A stretch of 64,000 bases of DNA from contig CM051521.1 in the NCBI GenBank assembly GCA_028015205.1, positions 63,844,314-63,908,313 on the forward strand, read 5' to 3'. This document shows positions 33,001 to 48,000 of the stretch, one piece after another (positions within the stretch are counted from its first letter, which is position 1; every line of letters starts with the position of its first letter). Source of the stretch: Mytilisepta virgata. Taxonomy: Eukaryota; Mollusca; Bivalvia; Mytilida; Mytilidae. Made by a program: the position numbers and the translations under genes. The notes under the pieces are model-generated. The model worked only from the letters and a program-made list of their open reading frames with translations. It did not search any database and was not told the DNA's origin.

Positions 33001-36000
33001 CAGACCTGATAAGAATTCAATAATATTAATATTAAGAACAAAAGTCTTTATTGACCATTTTGTGTTTGTTGTTGCATCAGCCAATGCTCATATTGTTGAA
33101 CAACACATGGCCCGAGACCACAATTATTTTATAATGCATCTTCAAATTTAAAAAATTGCACCAGCTCAAACTTTATAATCTTTCTTATATTCAATGTACA
33201 CTCATAACAGGAAAATATATAGAAAATTCTACCATTGCAAATTCAAGAAAATCCCGAAAAATGTCTTTAAGGGGTATAGTTATCATTCACATAGCGCCTA
33301 ACATCCTGAAATTGGGTCATTTTGACAGTCACCAAATTACAACTTGTACATATTTCTGATTAAAAAACTCTTTAAAATTAAGTAATTTGACCATTGTTCT
33401 TTATTTTTAACTAGGATACTTGAAAAAAAGGAAACAGAAAGTGGGGAAAAATAAAATGGAAAAAATACAATATAAAATATGAGGAACTGTATTCGTGGAC
33501 AACGAGTTGAAGCGGATTAATTGTGGTCTTGGGCAACATAGTGACAAGAAGTATTAAAGGCAGGAAGAGTTCCCCCTATAACACACAGAAACATGAAAAA
33601 AAGCAATGCCTACTCCATAAACCTATATTTTAAGAGCATTTCACCAGAAAAATTTGACCTTTTTTATTTTGGCATGTGCTTAATGTTTGTTTACATTATT
33701 ATTTTCTGTATTTTCAGATTTTTTTGGTTTTTGTGGTATGTGCAATAATAATCTTGGCCTATTGTTCTGACATCAAGGGTACTGCAACCTACCAGGATGT
33801 TGTATTGTCAGTTTGTGGGAGGAATGCTCAGAGATTGTGTGCCTTCACTGTTATGATATACTGTTTTGGGACCTGTATAACTTTCCTTATTATAATAGGT
33901 GACCAGTGGGAGGAATGTAAGTCTATCTCCATTGTAGCAAGCATTGATCTTAATAAGTTTGAAGACAAGAAATCAAGGTGTAAGGTAGTTTTGCCTAAGA
34001 TTTCTATACTTGCTTGAAGGTTTTTCATTTTGAAGAATCCTCACCATGAAGAAATGATTATCATTAACAGCAATTTTAAATTTTATGATCTGCTTAATTA
34101 CACATTTTATCAAATTTAACTTGTAGCTAGAATATTCGAAACTGCATCAAAATATCAAATAAATTTTATATTTAACTTTTGTATTACTTCAATAAGTTTG
34201 ATTTAAAATCCTTAAAGCAAAGGTCTTTTACGACATTGTGGTAACATTATGCTTATTTTGGCTTTCTGATGCTTATTTTCACCCTACATATTGTAATCAA
34301 TCTAATATGTACCCTGGTACATGTACTAAAAAAAGACAAATATGGTGACTCCTAATAGAATATATATAAATAAAAAGAGAATTTCAGCCGCAGTAATAAT
34401 ATATGACATCATTTGATAAAAGTCTATTTCTATTTGAGAAATCATTATTTAAAGTCTACAATTTTTCAACAATATAGAAGTGCAATCTGTATATATTTAC
34501 ACATTCTCTTTGCAAAAACTTGATACAAATAATTGTACAGCATATTTCAGGAAGTATTAAAGCCATACAAATTATTTTTCGATATTCAGATGCAGTTCAT
34601 CATGCTCTGGTTGCTTGCAAAGTATTTTAAGAATCTGAAATATAGCCCAATTGGTACCTCCTACCTTAAGTGGTAATAATAATGTCATTAGGGGCCTTGG
34701 TGGCCGACTGGTCTAGGTACTTCGTTATGACTACTAATGATCACTAGCCTGTCAACACTGAGATTGTGAGTTCAAGGTGAGGAGTGTTCGACTCCGATCT
34801 TAATTGACAAGGATTGCTAATTTTCCTACTGAAGGTTGGTGGTACCAATAAAAACTGGCCATCGCGAAATAGCCAAATTTGCTGAAAATGGTGTAAAATC
34901 CTAACAAAACAAACAATTAATGTTATTAATTGCTAACTGTACCTTTTTCATGGTCATATTTATTATAGTTGTGGTATAGTCGTGTACATGTGACACAGGA
35001 ATATCTTAAACCAAGCTGGTGATTTTTTGAAGTGATCAATTGCTTATAATTTGTGATCAACACAGGTTAACAACAAGAAAAAACAAGACACGATGCCCCA
35101 CTGCACTATCATTCTCTATGTGCAATAAACCACGACATTGAAGTCAAAACCTAATTTGGAATGCAAATTAGAAAGAACACATTATAAGGAACATGTGAAC
35201 TAAGTTTCAAGTTAATGTGACTACAACTTCACCCTACACTACCTTCACCAAAACTTTAACCTGAGTCGAGACGGACGCATGGACCGAAAAACATAATGCC
35301 CCTCTACTATCATGGGCAGGGCATAAAAATTGTGAAATTTCAAAAATATTTATATTATGTACCAGCATTACATGAGTTAGTTTCTCAGGTACATTCACAT
35401 CCATCTTTACTCCTTAATTTTAATTGATAATAGGATATATTTGATATGATGCCTTATGTCCGGCATCTCCGACTTCCAACAGAAATGGCTGCTGTGACTA
35501 AAATAGAAAAAATAGAAAAAAAGGATGATGAATTTGAATTTTTTACTTCTATGAAACTACATGGCCAATTGGATCTAAACTTGGCAGCAATGGTCCTTAT
35601 ATGCTTCTCTTTCAGAAGTATATCCAATGACCTGGAATGTGAACCAAGATGGCTGCCACAGCCGAAATTAGTTTAACAAAAGACCTTATGTGAAAATTAA
35701 TTTAAAACCTTCTTGTCTAAAAATCCTGGGCCAGTTGGAACCAAGCTTGGCAGCAATGGTCCTTAGTTGGACCGTCATCAAAACTCTGTCTGATGACCCA
35801 GACTGTCAGCCAAGATGGCAACCACAGCAAAATATTGTTTTATATAGGAACCAATGGGAAAATTCATTTTAAAATCTTCTTGTCTGAAACCACAGAGTCA
35901 ATTTGAACTAAAGTTTGCAGCAATAGTCCTTACATGGTCCTCTTTCAGAATTGTGTCCAATGGCCCTGAATGTGAACCAAGAAGGTCGCCACATCTGAAC

Positions 36001-39000
36001 TTTGTTTAACATAGCGCCCTAATGGAAAATTCATTTAAAACCTTCTTGTCTGAAACCACTGAGCTGATTGAAACTTAAGTTGGCAGCAATGGTCCTTAGA
36101 TGGTAATCTTTCAGAATTATGTATCGGTCTGTGAACCAAGATGGCCACCACAGCCGAACAGAGTTTAACATAGGACCTAGTGGGAAAATTAATAAACTTG
36201 GCAGAAATGTTCCTTAGATGATCCTCTTTAGATGTGTCTGATGACCTGGACTGTCAACCAAGATGGCTGTGACAGTTGAACTTAGTTTAACATACAATGT
36301 TGGACCCAGTGGGAAAATTCCTTTAAAAATATTTTTGTCTGAAACCATTCGGGCAATTGGAACTTGGCAGCAATGGTTTTTAAATGGTCCTCTTACAGAA
36401 TTGTGTCAGATGACCTGGACTGTCAACCAAGATGACTGCCAGAGCAGAACTTAGTTTAACATTGGACCCTATAGGAAAACCAGCCTAATTGAATTTCCAA
36501 GGTGGACAATTTAAATTCAGGTGAGCCATGCAGGCTCTTATGAGCCTCAAGCTATTGTTGGAAATGGAAGACTTGGTGATATAATTCATATTCTGTGATA
36601 CCAGTTTTGATGCTTAGACAATATGATAATGTATATTTGGTGCTTAGAAAATATGATAATGTATATTTGGTGCTTAGACATTACGATAATGTATATTTGG
36701 TGCTTAGACAATACGATAATGTATATTTGGTGCTTTGACAATACGATAATGTATATTTGGTGCTTAGACAATATGATAATGTATATTTGGTGCTTAGACA
36801 ATACGATAATATATATTTGGTGCTTAGACAATACGATAATGTATATTTGGTGCTTTGACAATACGATAATGTATATTTGGTGCTTAGACAATACGATAAT
36901 GTATATTTGCTCTTTATTTCAGTTTTTCTTTATGTTGCCAAAGAATTTTACTGTAATGAGAGTCCTTGGTACATGAATAGAATAACAACAATCTGCGGCA
37001 CCTCCCTAATACTGATTTTACCTCTATGTTTTTCTAAAAGGATAGATTTCCTTAAAATTCCCAGGTAATAAATAACATTTGTATCAGAAAGTATGTGTTC
37101 CTTATGTGGCTTGCATGGTTGATGAGATTAATTTAAGATCAGTCTTAAGAAAATTGCTTTTATATAATTGCTTTCTGCATTTCAAACTTAGATATTTGAC
37201 CAAAATATTGTTTTGCTATAATATGTAATCTGAAATTCAAAATATTATTGATGCACTCATTGATGTAAGGATTAATATAATTGGTCGTCAGAAAAGAAAG
37301 GATTTATAAAAACTTGTAGAAGGTTAGAAAAGAGAAGCACAATCAAATTTACCAATTACATACATTTATGTAATTACAGAACTGTGTTCAACCCAAATAT
37401 TCTGATTAGAAAAATTTTATATGTATATACAGTCAACTTTCGTTATCTCAAACTTGCTTGGGTCGAATTTTTTATTTGGTCCCAAAAGTTTTATAGTGCA
37501 AATATATATATTTTGATTCATTTTTAGTCGAATTTGCAGGAGTCAAATTATCTTCTATCTCGTACTAATTTTTGAGTTCCAAATTGTAAAAACAACGAAA
37601 ATTTTATTCATTATGTCAAATAATCATTATTAAAACATCACCTTGCGCAACAATTAGTAATTTTGATCTATTGTAATTAATTTTCCGTCAACTCTTTATT
37701 ATTTGTATAAATATAAAATTTTACAAATTAATTAAATAAAAACAATCGTTTCACTCTGGCAATAACAAAGATTTTAGATTTACCAGAAGTAGTTCATTAC
37801 CTCCCCTTCGTAACTTGGAAAATTTGTCAGCTCTCTTTTAGTCAAAGTTCGTCTATTTCGAATTCTTTTTCATGGTCCAAAGCATAACGAGAGTTGACTG
37901 TATATATATATTTGACTTAATGGAAATATTTCTGAAAGGTTGAAGAATATAGGAGAGTTTTTTTTGTGCATTTGAGTCTGAGATAAAATTTCCATCATCA
38001 AATTTGATTTCTTGATATTTTCTTTATGAAAGGGAACAACCATTTAAATTTCATGATTGTGGTGTTGGGGGAAGGGAGTATTTTAAGGAAGGAATTCCAT
38101 TAAGGAAGTATACAAAATTTATATAAGAATTTGTCAGTGGTCATGTGACTTTCTGTGAGACTGATTATAATTTCAATCACAATTACAAAAACTACATTCT
38201 AATTTTTTACTGCTTGAATTTGTACATACTTTATATCATTTTCTTTTATTTACAGTATGCTTGGAGTGTTTGCAATATTTTATGTTGTAATTCTAGTCAC
38301 TGTGAAATATTTTTTGCCTCATTCTCCGCCAGGACCTATAAAAACCAAGTAAGTTTTTCTTGTCTCTGTTAAAGCAGACTTTTGTTATGGTAGCCATTTC
38401 TCAACATTTCTACCATTTTGTCTTCACTTGGCAATTTAGCAAAAAATATATGTTATTTTATAAATGTATCATATTAGCCAATTATGCAATCCTGTTCTCA
38501 AAATTCCATTTTTTTGTGCTGTTTGTAAAACCAAGAAAATATTGATGACAGGTACTTGATAGGCTTTTGTAATATATTTCATGAATAAAGAATAACAGAG
38601 TATTTGTAACCCAAAACTATTTTAAAATTTGTAAAATCCTAATTTGAAATGTATTCCATTCACTTCATGCACTCAGAGATGTAATACCTATTTCAAGAAA
38701 TTTTTGTTGAAAGTGTTTTGTCACTTTTACAGTGAAAATTGCTTTGTATTACTTCTGAGAGGCATGTTTAAACAAAGTAAAGTCAGTTCTGTTGTATAAA
38801 TTAAATTCTTTGATACCAATTTTAATGCACAAGATGTGCACATTTCGTCGATTAACGACTCATCAATTGTGCTCAAGGCCTAAAATGTTGAAAACCAAAA
38901 CAACAATCCAAAAAAATGAAGAGAAAATTAAAAATTTCAATATGACCAAAAAGTGTAAAGCCAAAACCATCTAGGACTTTTCTTACTGCATATGACAGTC

Positions 39001-42000
39001 AAATGATATTAAACCTCTTTGTAGTGTAATGACCATTTGTTAACCAGATTTTCCAACAGAAAATATTCAGTTATTAGCTAGGCTTTGTACAAAGGGAAGG
39101 ATGTCTCCATTTCAAACAGTGACACAGATTTGCTGTCAATCGGGACAGTTTTTTTTTTTCAAGGATGCTTTTTTCAGTTAGCATATGGCACATTAAGGAA
39201 TAAATATTTGTAATCTAATCCTTAAATTTATATTTCTACAAAAGCCACTAAAATTTTATTCAATGATGAAAAATAAATCCAAAGTATGTATTTCAAGAGC
39301 AGATAGACTAAATGAACTCGCATGATTTTCTTTCTAAGGATTAGAACCTGTTTTATTTTCAAGTTTATAAAGTTTGTGTTCAAGTTTTATGTAATTCCTT
39401 TTTTTTTAGACCAGATCATATAATTGATGTATTTTTAGTTGTGCCAACTATATGCTTTGCATATCAAGTAAGTATTTGTGTAAAACTTAAAACATGCACA
39501 AGGGAACAATTATATGATTTACTATGGGGTGGGGTTAGGACAAAGGAAGAAAACTTAAAAAGGGAAGCTTAAAGATTTGGTGAAAAACGGTTACCGGTAG
39601 TTTAAAATGGAGGATTTAATATCACTGGGGATCAAATAGAAGTATACTTGAGGAAAAATTCTTAAGGAAGGCTCATAACTTGCTAGAAATTTCTTATCAA
39701 ACACTTTAGATTTTTTTATGCTATTCTTTCAAATATTATGTACTGATGATTTATCATGCCAGTAAGACTACATTTGATCATAGAGTAAGCCTCAAGAGCC
39801 ATTGGTTTGCTTCAGGCAGGACTGTTAAAGTTACTGTCAATAAATGAAAGTAATAAACTTATAATAACAGTTAATCAAAAAGAATCAAAAAGGCATTTGG
39901 GTTCAGATATGGAATTCAGTTGCTTTTTTTTAAATTTTCAAAACTATGCAAAATTCATCAAAGGCAGTATAAAATTTTGGTATTACACTGTATAACTTTT
40001 GAGCTCACTTGGACCAAAGGTTCATATGAGCTGTTGGCATCACTTTGCATCTGCCGTCCTTTAAAACTTATCGTATTTCCCCATGCCTATATCGACCTGC
40101 TGAGGCCTTCACAATTTCCCGTATTTCGGCACTGTGACGTCGTGAAGAGTTGACCCGACCCTAATATGAGCTGACCCGAATATATCAGCGACGTCATAAT
40201 GTTTGACCCAACGTTGACCTGAATATATCAGGGAAACATCCGGTTATAGGCAGATGGCCATTGAAAAGTAAGAAATTCCATTAAGATTGCTAGTTAACAA
40301 TACGATAAATTTATCATCAAGTTTTCTTCAAACAAATGTTGTAAAATATAAGCCGCTCAACACAATATGAAGCTTTTTTGCTCGTTCGCTACGCTCACTC
40401 GCCGAAAAAGCTTCAAATTGTGTCTCGGGGCTGATATTTTACGATATATGTTTGCAGAAAACCTGATAATATGTACTTATAACCTGGACTGTCAATCAAG
40501 ATGGCCGCCACAGCCAAACTTAGTTTAGCATAGGACCCCATGGGAAAATTCAATTGAAAATCTTTTTGTCTGAAACCGCTGAGCCTATTGGAACCAGACT
40601 TGGCAGCCATTATATGGTCCTCTTTTAGATTTATGTCAGATGGCTTGGATTATAAACCAAGATAGCGGCCCCAGCCAAACCTTAGTTGAAAATACAGTAC
40701 AAAGTCAATGGCTCGATTTCCAAGGGACCGTCAAAATATGTTTGAGTTACTGAAGTTCGTCCAAGTACGAAAAGTTGCCAGTGACATGCCCTATGTGAGT
40801 TTGAATAGTTGATTTTACAATAAAATATTTTTATGCCCTGCCCTTTAATGTGGATGGGGCATATAGAGTTACCCTTGTCCATCCGTATGTACATCTGAAA
40901 TATGTGGTTAAGTTTCGTGTTTAGGTTCATTTCTTTGGAACTAAGCATTGTGTATCGATAAAACTTCATCAGTGGATGTGCCTTGGGTAGTAATGAGCAC
41001 GCATACAATAATTGGGTCATTATGACCTACATTTTATGTTTGAGCTACTCTGATTAAGTTTTGCGTTAAGGTTCATTTCTTTGGAACTAAGCATAGTGTA
41101 TAACTGAAAATTCATCAGTGGGTGTGCCTTGGGTAGTACTATGTGTTTTAACTTTTAAGTTTTGTGTTTATATGGATTTTAGGACGGGGCATCTGTGTAT
41201 TACAGACACAATTTCTAGTTTAATTCAAATTTTAACAGGTTAATCACTAATTAAAACTAATCAGGAAATCTTTATTACACTAAACTGTAAGCATTACCTG
41301 TCAGCCGATCTTTTTTATCACATCTGTAAGTATCAGATAACCGTCTTGTCCATTTAATTAATTTCAGTTTGAGTCTTCAATTGTAAAATACATAATTTCT
41401 TAATTGTGGGGGACTGCCTTGGTGGTCTCGTGGTAGCGTGCTCGCCCCGAGTGCGGAAGGTCGCGTGTTCGATCCCCGGCGGGGTCAAACCAAAGACATT
41501 AAAATTGGTATTTGCTGCTTCTCCGCCAAGCACGCGGCATCTAGGAGTAAGAGCAAAGACTGGTCTGCTCGGAGTCAGTATAATGTGTCCGATTGAGGTG
41601 ATATGTCTTCCTGCGGACAGTTACCTCGTGAACTAGCACATTAAAAATCCGACTTAGCGTGTCGGTCTAGTACAAAGCAGGGATCATATTCATTATCATA
41701 TCAACATGTTCTCGTCCTGATATGCACCTGGTTGCCACTGGACATTAAACAATAATTCATCCATTAATTGTGGGGACCAAACATTTTGTTCGACTTTTCA
41801 AGAAATTGGTGTTCGAGAAACCGGGGCTTTCGATACATGAAAATAAAAAAAATATTAAGACTTTAAATATGGTTTGAGCCATCAGTGGTGTTTGAGTGAT
41901 CCAAGTTTGACTGTAGAAACCAAGGGAAAAATTCATTTAAAATCTTCTTATCTTAAACCACTGGGAAAATTGGAACAAACTTGGCAGAAATGGGCCTTAC

Positions 42001-45000
42001 ATGGTCCTTTTTTAGAATTATATCTGATAACCGGGGACTGTCAAACAAAAGGCTGCCACACCCAAACTTAGTTTAGAGTAGGAAGGACCCAATGGGAAAA
42101 TTTGTTTAAAAATCTTCTTTTTTGAAACCATTGAGCCAATTGAAACTTGGCAGAAATGGTCCTTAGGTTGTCCTCTTTTAGAATTGTGTCCAATAACCTA
42201 GAATGTCAACCAAGATGTCTGCCACAGCTAAACCAAGTTTAACATAGGACCCTATGGGAAATTGTATTTAAAATCTTCTTGTCTGAAACCGCTGAGCATA
42301 TTGGAAACAAGCTTGGTAGAAATGGTCCTTAGATCGTCCTCTTTCAGAAATGTGTATGATGACCTGGATAGTTGACAAAGATGCCTGCCACAGCCAAACT
42401 TTGATTAACATAGAAACTTGTGGAAAAAATCATTTAAAAATTTTCATGTCTGAAAGCACTGAGCCAATTGATACAAATTTGGCAGAAATGGTTATTAGAT
42501 GGTCCTCTTTCAGATTTGTGTGATGACTTGGAGTATAAACCAAGAAAGTTGTCACAGCCAGACTTAGTTGAACATAGGAACCTGTGGGAAAATTCAGATA
42601 AAATTTTCTGTTCTGAAAGCACTTGGCCATTTGGAACCAGACTTGGCAGCAATGGTTCTTAGATGATCTCCTCTCAGAATTATATCCTATAATCTGGACA
42701 GTTGTTTCTTATGTGCTGTTATGGCTGCTGATTGGCAAATTGAATCAATGTGAGCAATACAGGCTCCTGGGAGCCTCTAGTTTGTTCTTTGTATGTGTGA
42801 GATGTTTTGGCTAGAAAAAGAAACTATTCAAATTTGATAAAACAAGATGATATACTTATAAAAAGTTGTTTTAATACTTGGCACGTTATAATGCTTTTTT
42901 TGTATTATATTTTACTTTGTGCATTTACAATGTATTCTGTTTTTTTTCCAGTGCCATGTCAGTATTATTCCTATCTATTCCTGCATGGAGAAAAGAAACC
43001 TGAAGGAATTTTCTAAGACAATATCCCTGGCTATATTAGTATGTGTTGTTACTTATACTGGTACCGCAGCTTTTGGATATTTCACATTTGGAGAGCTAGT
43101 TACAACAGATATACTGTTGTCATATGATCAAGATCCATGGGTTCTTATAGCAGTGATATTTATAGCTTTTAAAACTTACACCACTTATCCTATCCTGCTC
43201 TTCTGTGGAAGGTAAATTTTAGTTATAGGTATTTAAGCTAAGTACCATTTTGTCTAGGAATCATGCAGAGGATGATGCATAGATGCAATCTATATATTTT
43301 CATTTTTGATGTTTTGTTTATCATACAGTTGTACTCAGGAAATCACATGTGACTTTTTAGTTCCCCTCAACAAAGTTGAGGGGGACTATTGGGAGTCACC
43401 CAGGCGTCCACGTCTGTGTGCGCATCCGCGTCCACAGCCAGTTCTCAGTTACTAGATGAGATAGGGTCATACATTTTTGTGTTCAGGTGCATGATGAAGA
43501 GACTGACCTTGTGACATAAGATGGAGGTCTCATGACCCATATTACACGGTTGACTGGCTTTTAAGTTTTATGTCAAAAATCAGTTTTCATATACAAAGTG
43601 ACCTACAATCATATTACTTGGTGCGAGGGTGCATCTCAGGGAGTAACACAGATTCCTACCAAAATTATATCACTCTGACCTACTTATCGCTGTATATTGA
43701 CGTAGGTTAAGTTTTACGTCTGAGTTCAGTTCTCTGATAACAAGGGACCTACAATCATATTACTTGGTGTGAGAGTACAACTTGGCGTGTAAGACAGGCT
43801 CCCACAAAAATTGGGGCACTCTGACCTACTTATCGCCTTTCATTGACTTAAATTTCAGTTTTACGTCCTAGTTCAGATCTCCGATACCAAGGTACCTACA
43901 GTCTTATTATACCCCACGCAACGGGTTGCGGAGGTATAATGTTTTTGACTCGTCTGTCCGTCTGTCCATTCGTCCGTCCATCCGTCCTTCAGTCCTGTTT
44001 CTTGTCATCGCAACTCCTCTCAAACCACACAACAGAATTTCACGAAACCTTTTTTAGATAATAAGGACATACTGTGTAGTTGTGCATATCGACAGGAAAT
44101 TGGGTTCAATTTTTTTTCTAGGAGTTACGAACCTTTGAACTTATTTACTTTAATGTACTACTGCAACAGTTAGTCATCACAACTCCTCTCAGACCACATA
44201 ACAGAATTTCATGAAACCTTTTCAGATAATAAGGACAAACTACGTAGATGTGCATATCGACAGGAAATGCGATTCAATTTTTTTTCTAGGAGTTACGCCC
44301 CTTTGAACTTATTTACTTTAATGTACTACTGCAACAGTTTGTCATCGCAACTCCTCTCAAACCACACAACAGAATTTCATGAAACCTTTTCAGATAATAA
44401 GGACATACTACGTAGATGTGCATATCGACAGGAAATTACAATTCAGTTTTTTTTCCAGGAGCCTCCCACCAAAATAAGGTCACTCTGACCTGCTTATCGC
44501 GCTTCATTGACTTAGGTTTTTATTTTATGTCCGACTTCAGTTCTCCAATACGAAGGGACCTACAATCATATTACTTGGTATCATAGTGCATCTTGGGGAG
44601 TAACACAGCCTCCAACCAACATTAGGTCACTTAGACCTACTTACTGCCCTTCGTTGACTAAGGTTAAGTTTTACATCTGAGTTCAGTTCTCTGATACCAA
44701 GCCACCTACAATTGTTACTTGCTATAAGGGTGCATCTCGGGAGTTACACAGCCATACACCAAAATTAAAGGGGGAACGAGGCGAACTTTGTAATTAAATT
44801 TCTGGTTAAATTCTGGTAACCTGTAGTTATAGGAGATTTAAATTGTATAAAAGGGAGGTAAATCAGTAAATTACAGTTAAAAGCATTAGAAACTAGACAT
44901 TAGATATGAATTCTATATGATTTTCTAATTCTTTGCCTGTTTTTAGGGCATCTGATCGGTTGGAGAGAAAATTTATAATCCATGTTTGATTTGTTGTTCT

Positions 45001-48000
45001 CAGTCACTGATTGGTCATTGAAATTCCCATTCAATTTTTTCTATGCTTTTCGAAGATTCCTTAGTGAACTTCAGTGTAGAAAGCAATAGGACTCAAGAAT
45101 TTACATGTGAATTTTTGTATAGTCTGTGCTCCTCTAGGAAATATGTATTATAGAAATAGAGATATGTATATATTGTTTAAAGGGGAGGTAAATCAGCAAA
45201 TTACAGTAAAAAGCAATAGTAACCAGAAATTAGATATGAATTATCTCCTATTAACACTCATTGTAAAATCAATAGACCTAACATGTGAATTTTTATATAA
45301 TCTACCGAATGCTCTTGGTATACATTGTATATGGTATAAAAGGGAGATAAATCAGTAAATTACAGTAAAAAGAAATAGAAACTAGACATTATGAATTATC
45401 TCCCATGTACAGCCAATGTAGAATAATTTTTTGACCATTCCATTATACTGAACTTTCATACATTTAAAGGACAATAAAATATATAGACTTTTTCAGGATG
45501 AATCACAAATTTTCAAAATTGCTAGATTCTTATTAAAAATGCTACTTAATTTTTATCAAGAATGATATGGGAGTTCTGTGGATAACAACAAATTCAAGTT
45601 TCTGTAGCACTGAAATGCATGTCTACTTGGAAGACAATTGTTTCCAATCCTAGAGCATGAAAAGGAAGGATGAGTGTCCAAGGTCTTACATTGTTAAATG
45701 TTACCATTGAAACTAAATATTATTTCAATTATTATTTTCCAGGGCAGCATTAGTGAGCCTATGGGTAGATGTAAGAAAGATGACCTTACATCAGATAGAA
45801 AACACTGAAAGAATACATAGAATTATAGTTACAATCATTTGGTTTATTTTAACCTTATTGTTGGCAGCGTTTATACCAAACATTGGTGTTGTAATTCAAA
45901 TGCTTGGGGCATTTGCCGCTGTCTTTATTTTCATCTTTCCAGGTAAGAATAGATTATAATTTAATGGTATTAAGAACAAATACAAATATTTATTTGTAAT
46001 TCGAAGATTCGGCTGACTTCAAAAGGTCTTTAAAAGGATTGACTGTAGCAATGGGATATCTGAGCATGCACAAATTTAGGGAATCCTGTCAGGAATTTAC
46101 AGTTATCATTGTTTAACTACTTTCAAAGGAGATGGTATGATTTCAACCATTATTTGACCCCCTCTGATGTGAAAAATTAAAATTAAGATTTCAGATTTGC
46201 GTTACCAGTAGTATTAGTATCTTATACTGAACAAACTTTTAAAATCTATCAATCATGTAAAGAAAATATTTTCCTATATATGCAACACCTAAGTCATGAA
46301 CATCTACTAAATCAAGGATTTGAAGAAAATTGAGTGTTTTCACAGTAGATGTTGGTCTAAACAACTATGAGCAACAGACTTGCCCAAAAGGATTTTTTAA
46401 TGTTATGTGTGTCTTGCATAAAAACACATTTCAGTGAAATATCTTTTTGGCCAAGGTTGTTGCTCATGTCAAAATTTTAATTCAAAGGTCCAAAAATAAT
46501 TTAAATTTAGTGTTTTTCATTGATTTCTTCAAAATTAGCCATCTGTGACAGCATATTGAGACTATTACAGAAATTTCTTGTTGAAAACAAAGCACGTTTC
46601 TTAAAATGCATCATGTAAAGAGTACTTTATGATAGCTGAGAGTAAGTATTTCATTACTTTTTGATTTTAAAATTAAAGGGGCCAAATATCAGGCAAAATC
46701 ATACCATGTCCTTTATTATCTTCTACAAAACCATATAAGTTTCTTTTAGCTATTGCCATCACTAGTTGTCGTCCAGTGGTGTCTGGTAAACTTCCCTTTA
46801 AAGATCAATTCCTCATGAACCACTGGGCCAATTGGAACAAAATTTGACATTGATGGTCCTTAGCTGGTCCTCTTTCAGAATTGTATCCAATGACTCTACC
46901 CCTTATCTAAGATGGCCACCAGAGCTGAACATATTTTATCATAGGACCCTATGGGAATTTTACTAAGATCTTTTTGTCTAAAACCACTAGGAGAATTGGA
47001 ACAAAATTTGGCATCAATGGTCTATAGGTTTTACTCTTTCAGAAATATATCCGATGAACTTTCTGCCATCCAAGATGGCCACCAGAGCAGAACATAGTTT
47101 GAAATAGGACCCTATGGGATCTTTCTACAAGGTCTTGTTGTCTGAAACCATTGGGCCAATTGGAACAAAACATGGCACCATTTGTCCTTAGGTAGTCCTC
47201 TTTCAGAATTGTGACTGATGACCCTGCCCGCAATCCAGGACAGCAATGTTCCAGACTGCCAGTCAAGACTGACATAGTCATATAATTTATTCTGCAAATG
47301 ATTTCAAGGTCAGCGATAGTTTAATGTCTGAAAACCTCAGTTGATGGAAAGAATTTTTTGCATTGTAAAAGCCTGAATGCTAGAATTATAAGAAAAATTT
47401 TTGCTTGTTAACTAACCTTATTGAGTTGCCCAAGAAAACAAATAAATTTTACCTTTGTTTGTAAAGGTTATATTTTTGTGCTGAAAATATGATTTGGAAA
47501 TGGAATTATCCCGTAAAAAAATAAATTAACTCAAAAATTGAAATAATTTGAAAATTGAAATGACTCAGAACTGTCCAAAAATTTGTAAAACCGTTACTTT
47601 GAATAGTTTTCATGCACTTTGTGAATAATTAGGGAAGCCAAGGGGAGTATATTTTCATTTTTGATGTTTTGTTTATCATACAGTTGTACTTGGGAAATCA
47701 CATGTGACTTTTTAGTTCACCTCAACGAAGTTGAGGGGGACTATTGGAGTCACCCCAGCGTCACGTCTGTGTGCGCATCCGCATCCACAGCCAGTTCTCA
47801 GTTACTAGTTGAGATAGGGTCATATATTTTTGTGTGCAGGTGCATGATGAAGAAACTGACCTTGTGACATAAGATGGAGGTCACATGACCCATATTACGG
47901 TTGACTGGCTTTTAAATTTGTGATTTTTTTATGGAATTTATTGTAGTTAAATTGTTTGGCTGCAGATCAGGCTTTATAACAGAGTGATAAATCATAATTA

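Larger units (their letters stand above)
40692..41906. mobile_element. Split CAGT-ended MITE, interrupted by two later insertions
   Basis: A left end TACAGTACAAAGTCAATGGC with GTTTGAGTTACTG is at 40692-40790. A right end GAGTGATCCAAGTTTGACTGTA is near 41895-41916, with TTCGACTTTTC and GGTTTGAGCC inside. Between them sit a GGGGCAT-family repeat and a family 2 SINE. The SINE's target duplication lies in what would be MITE sequence. Pairing of the ends is imperfect. Confidence 0.35.

Noticed and set aside
34691..34770. tRNA gene (also 14085-14160 on the minus strand)
   Set aside because: Both are heads of SINE family 1; the B box in this copy is already decayed.
36603..36910. CRISPR-like regular array
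   Set aside because: There are no unique spacers; the whole 30-base unit repeats and the context is a eukaryotic intron.
36586..36976. Open frames of 101 and 117 codons on both strands encoding ten-residue repeats
   Set aside because: They are produced by the 30-base minisatellite, whose period is divisible by three; the array is intronic.
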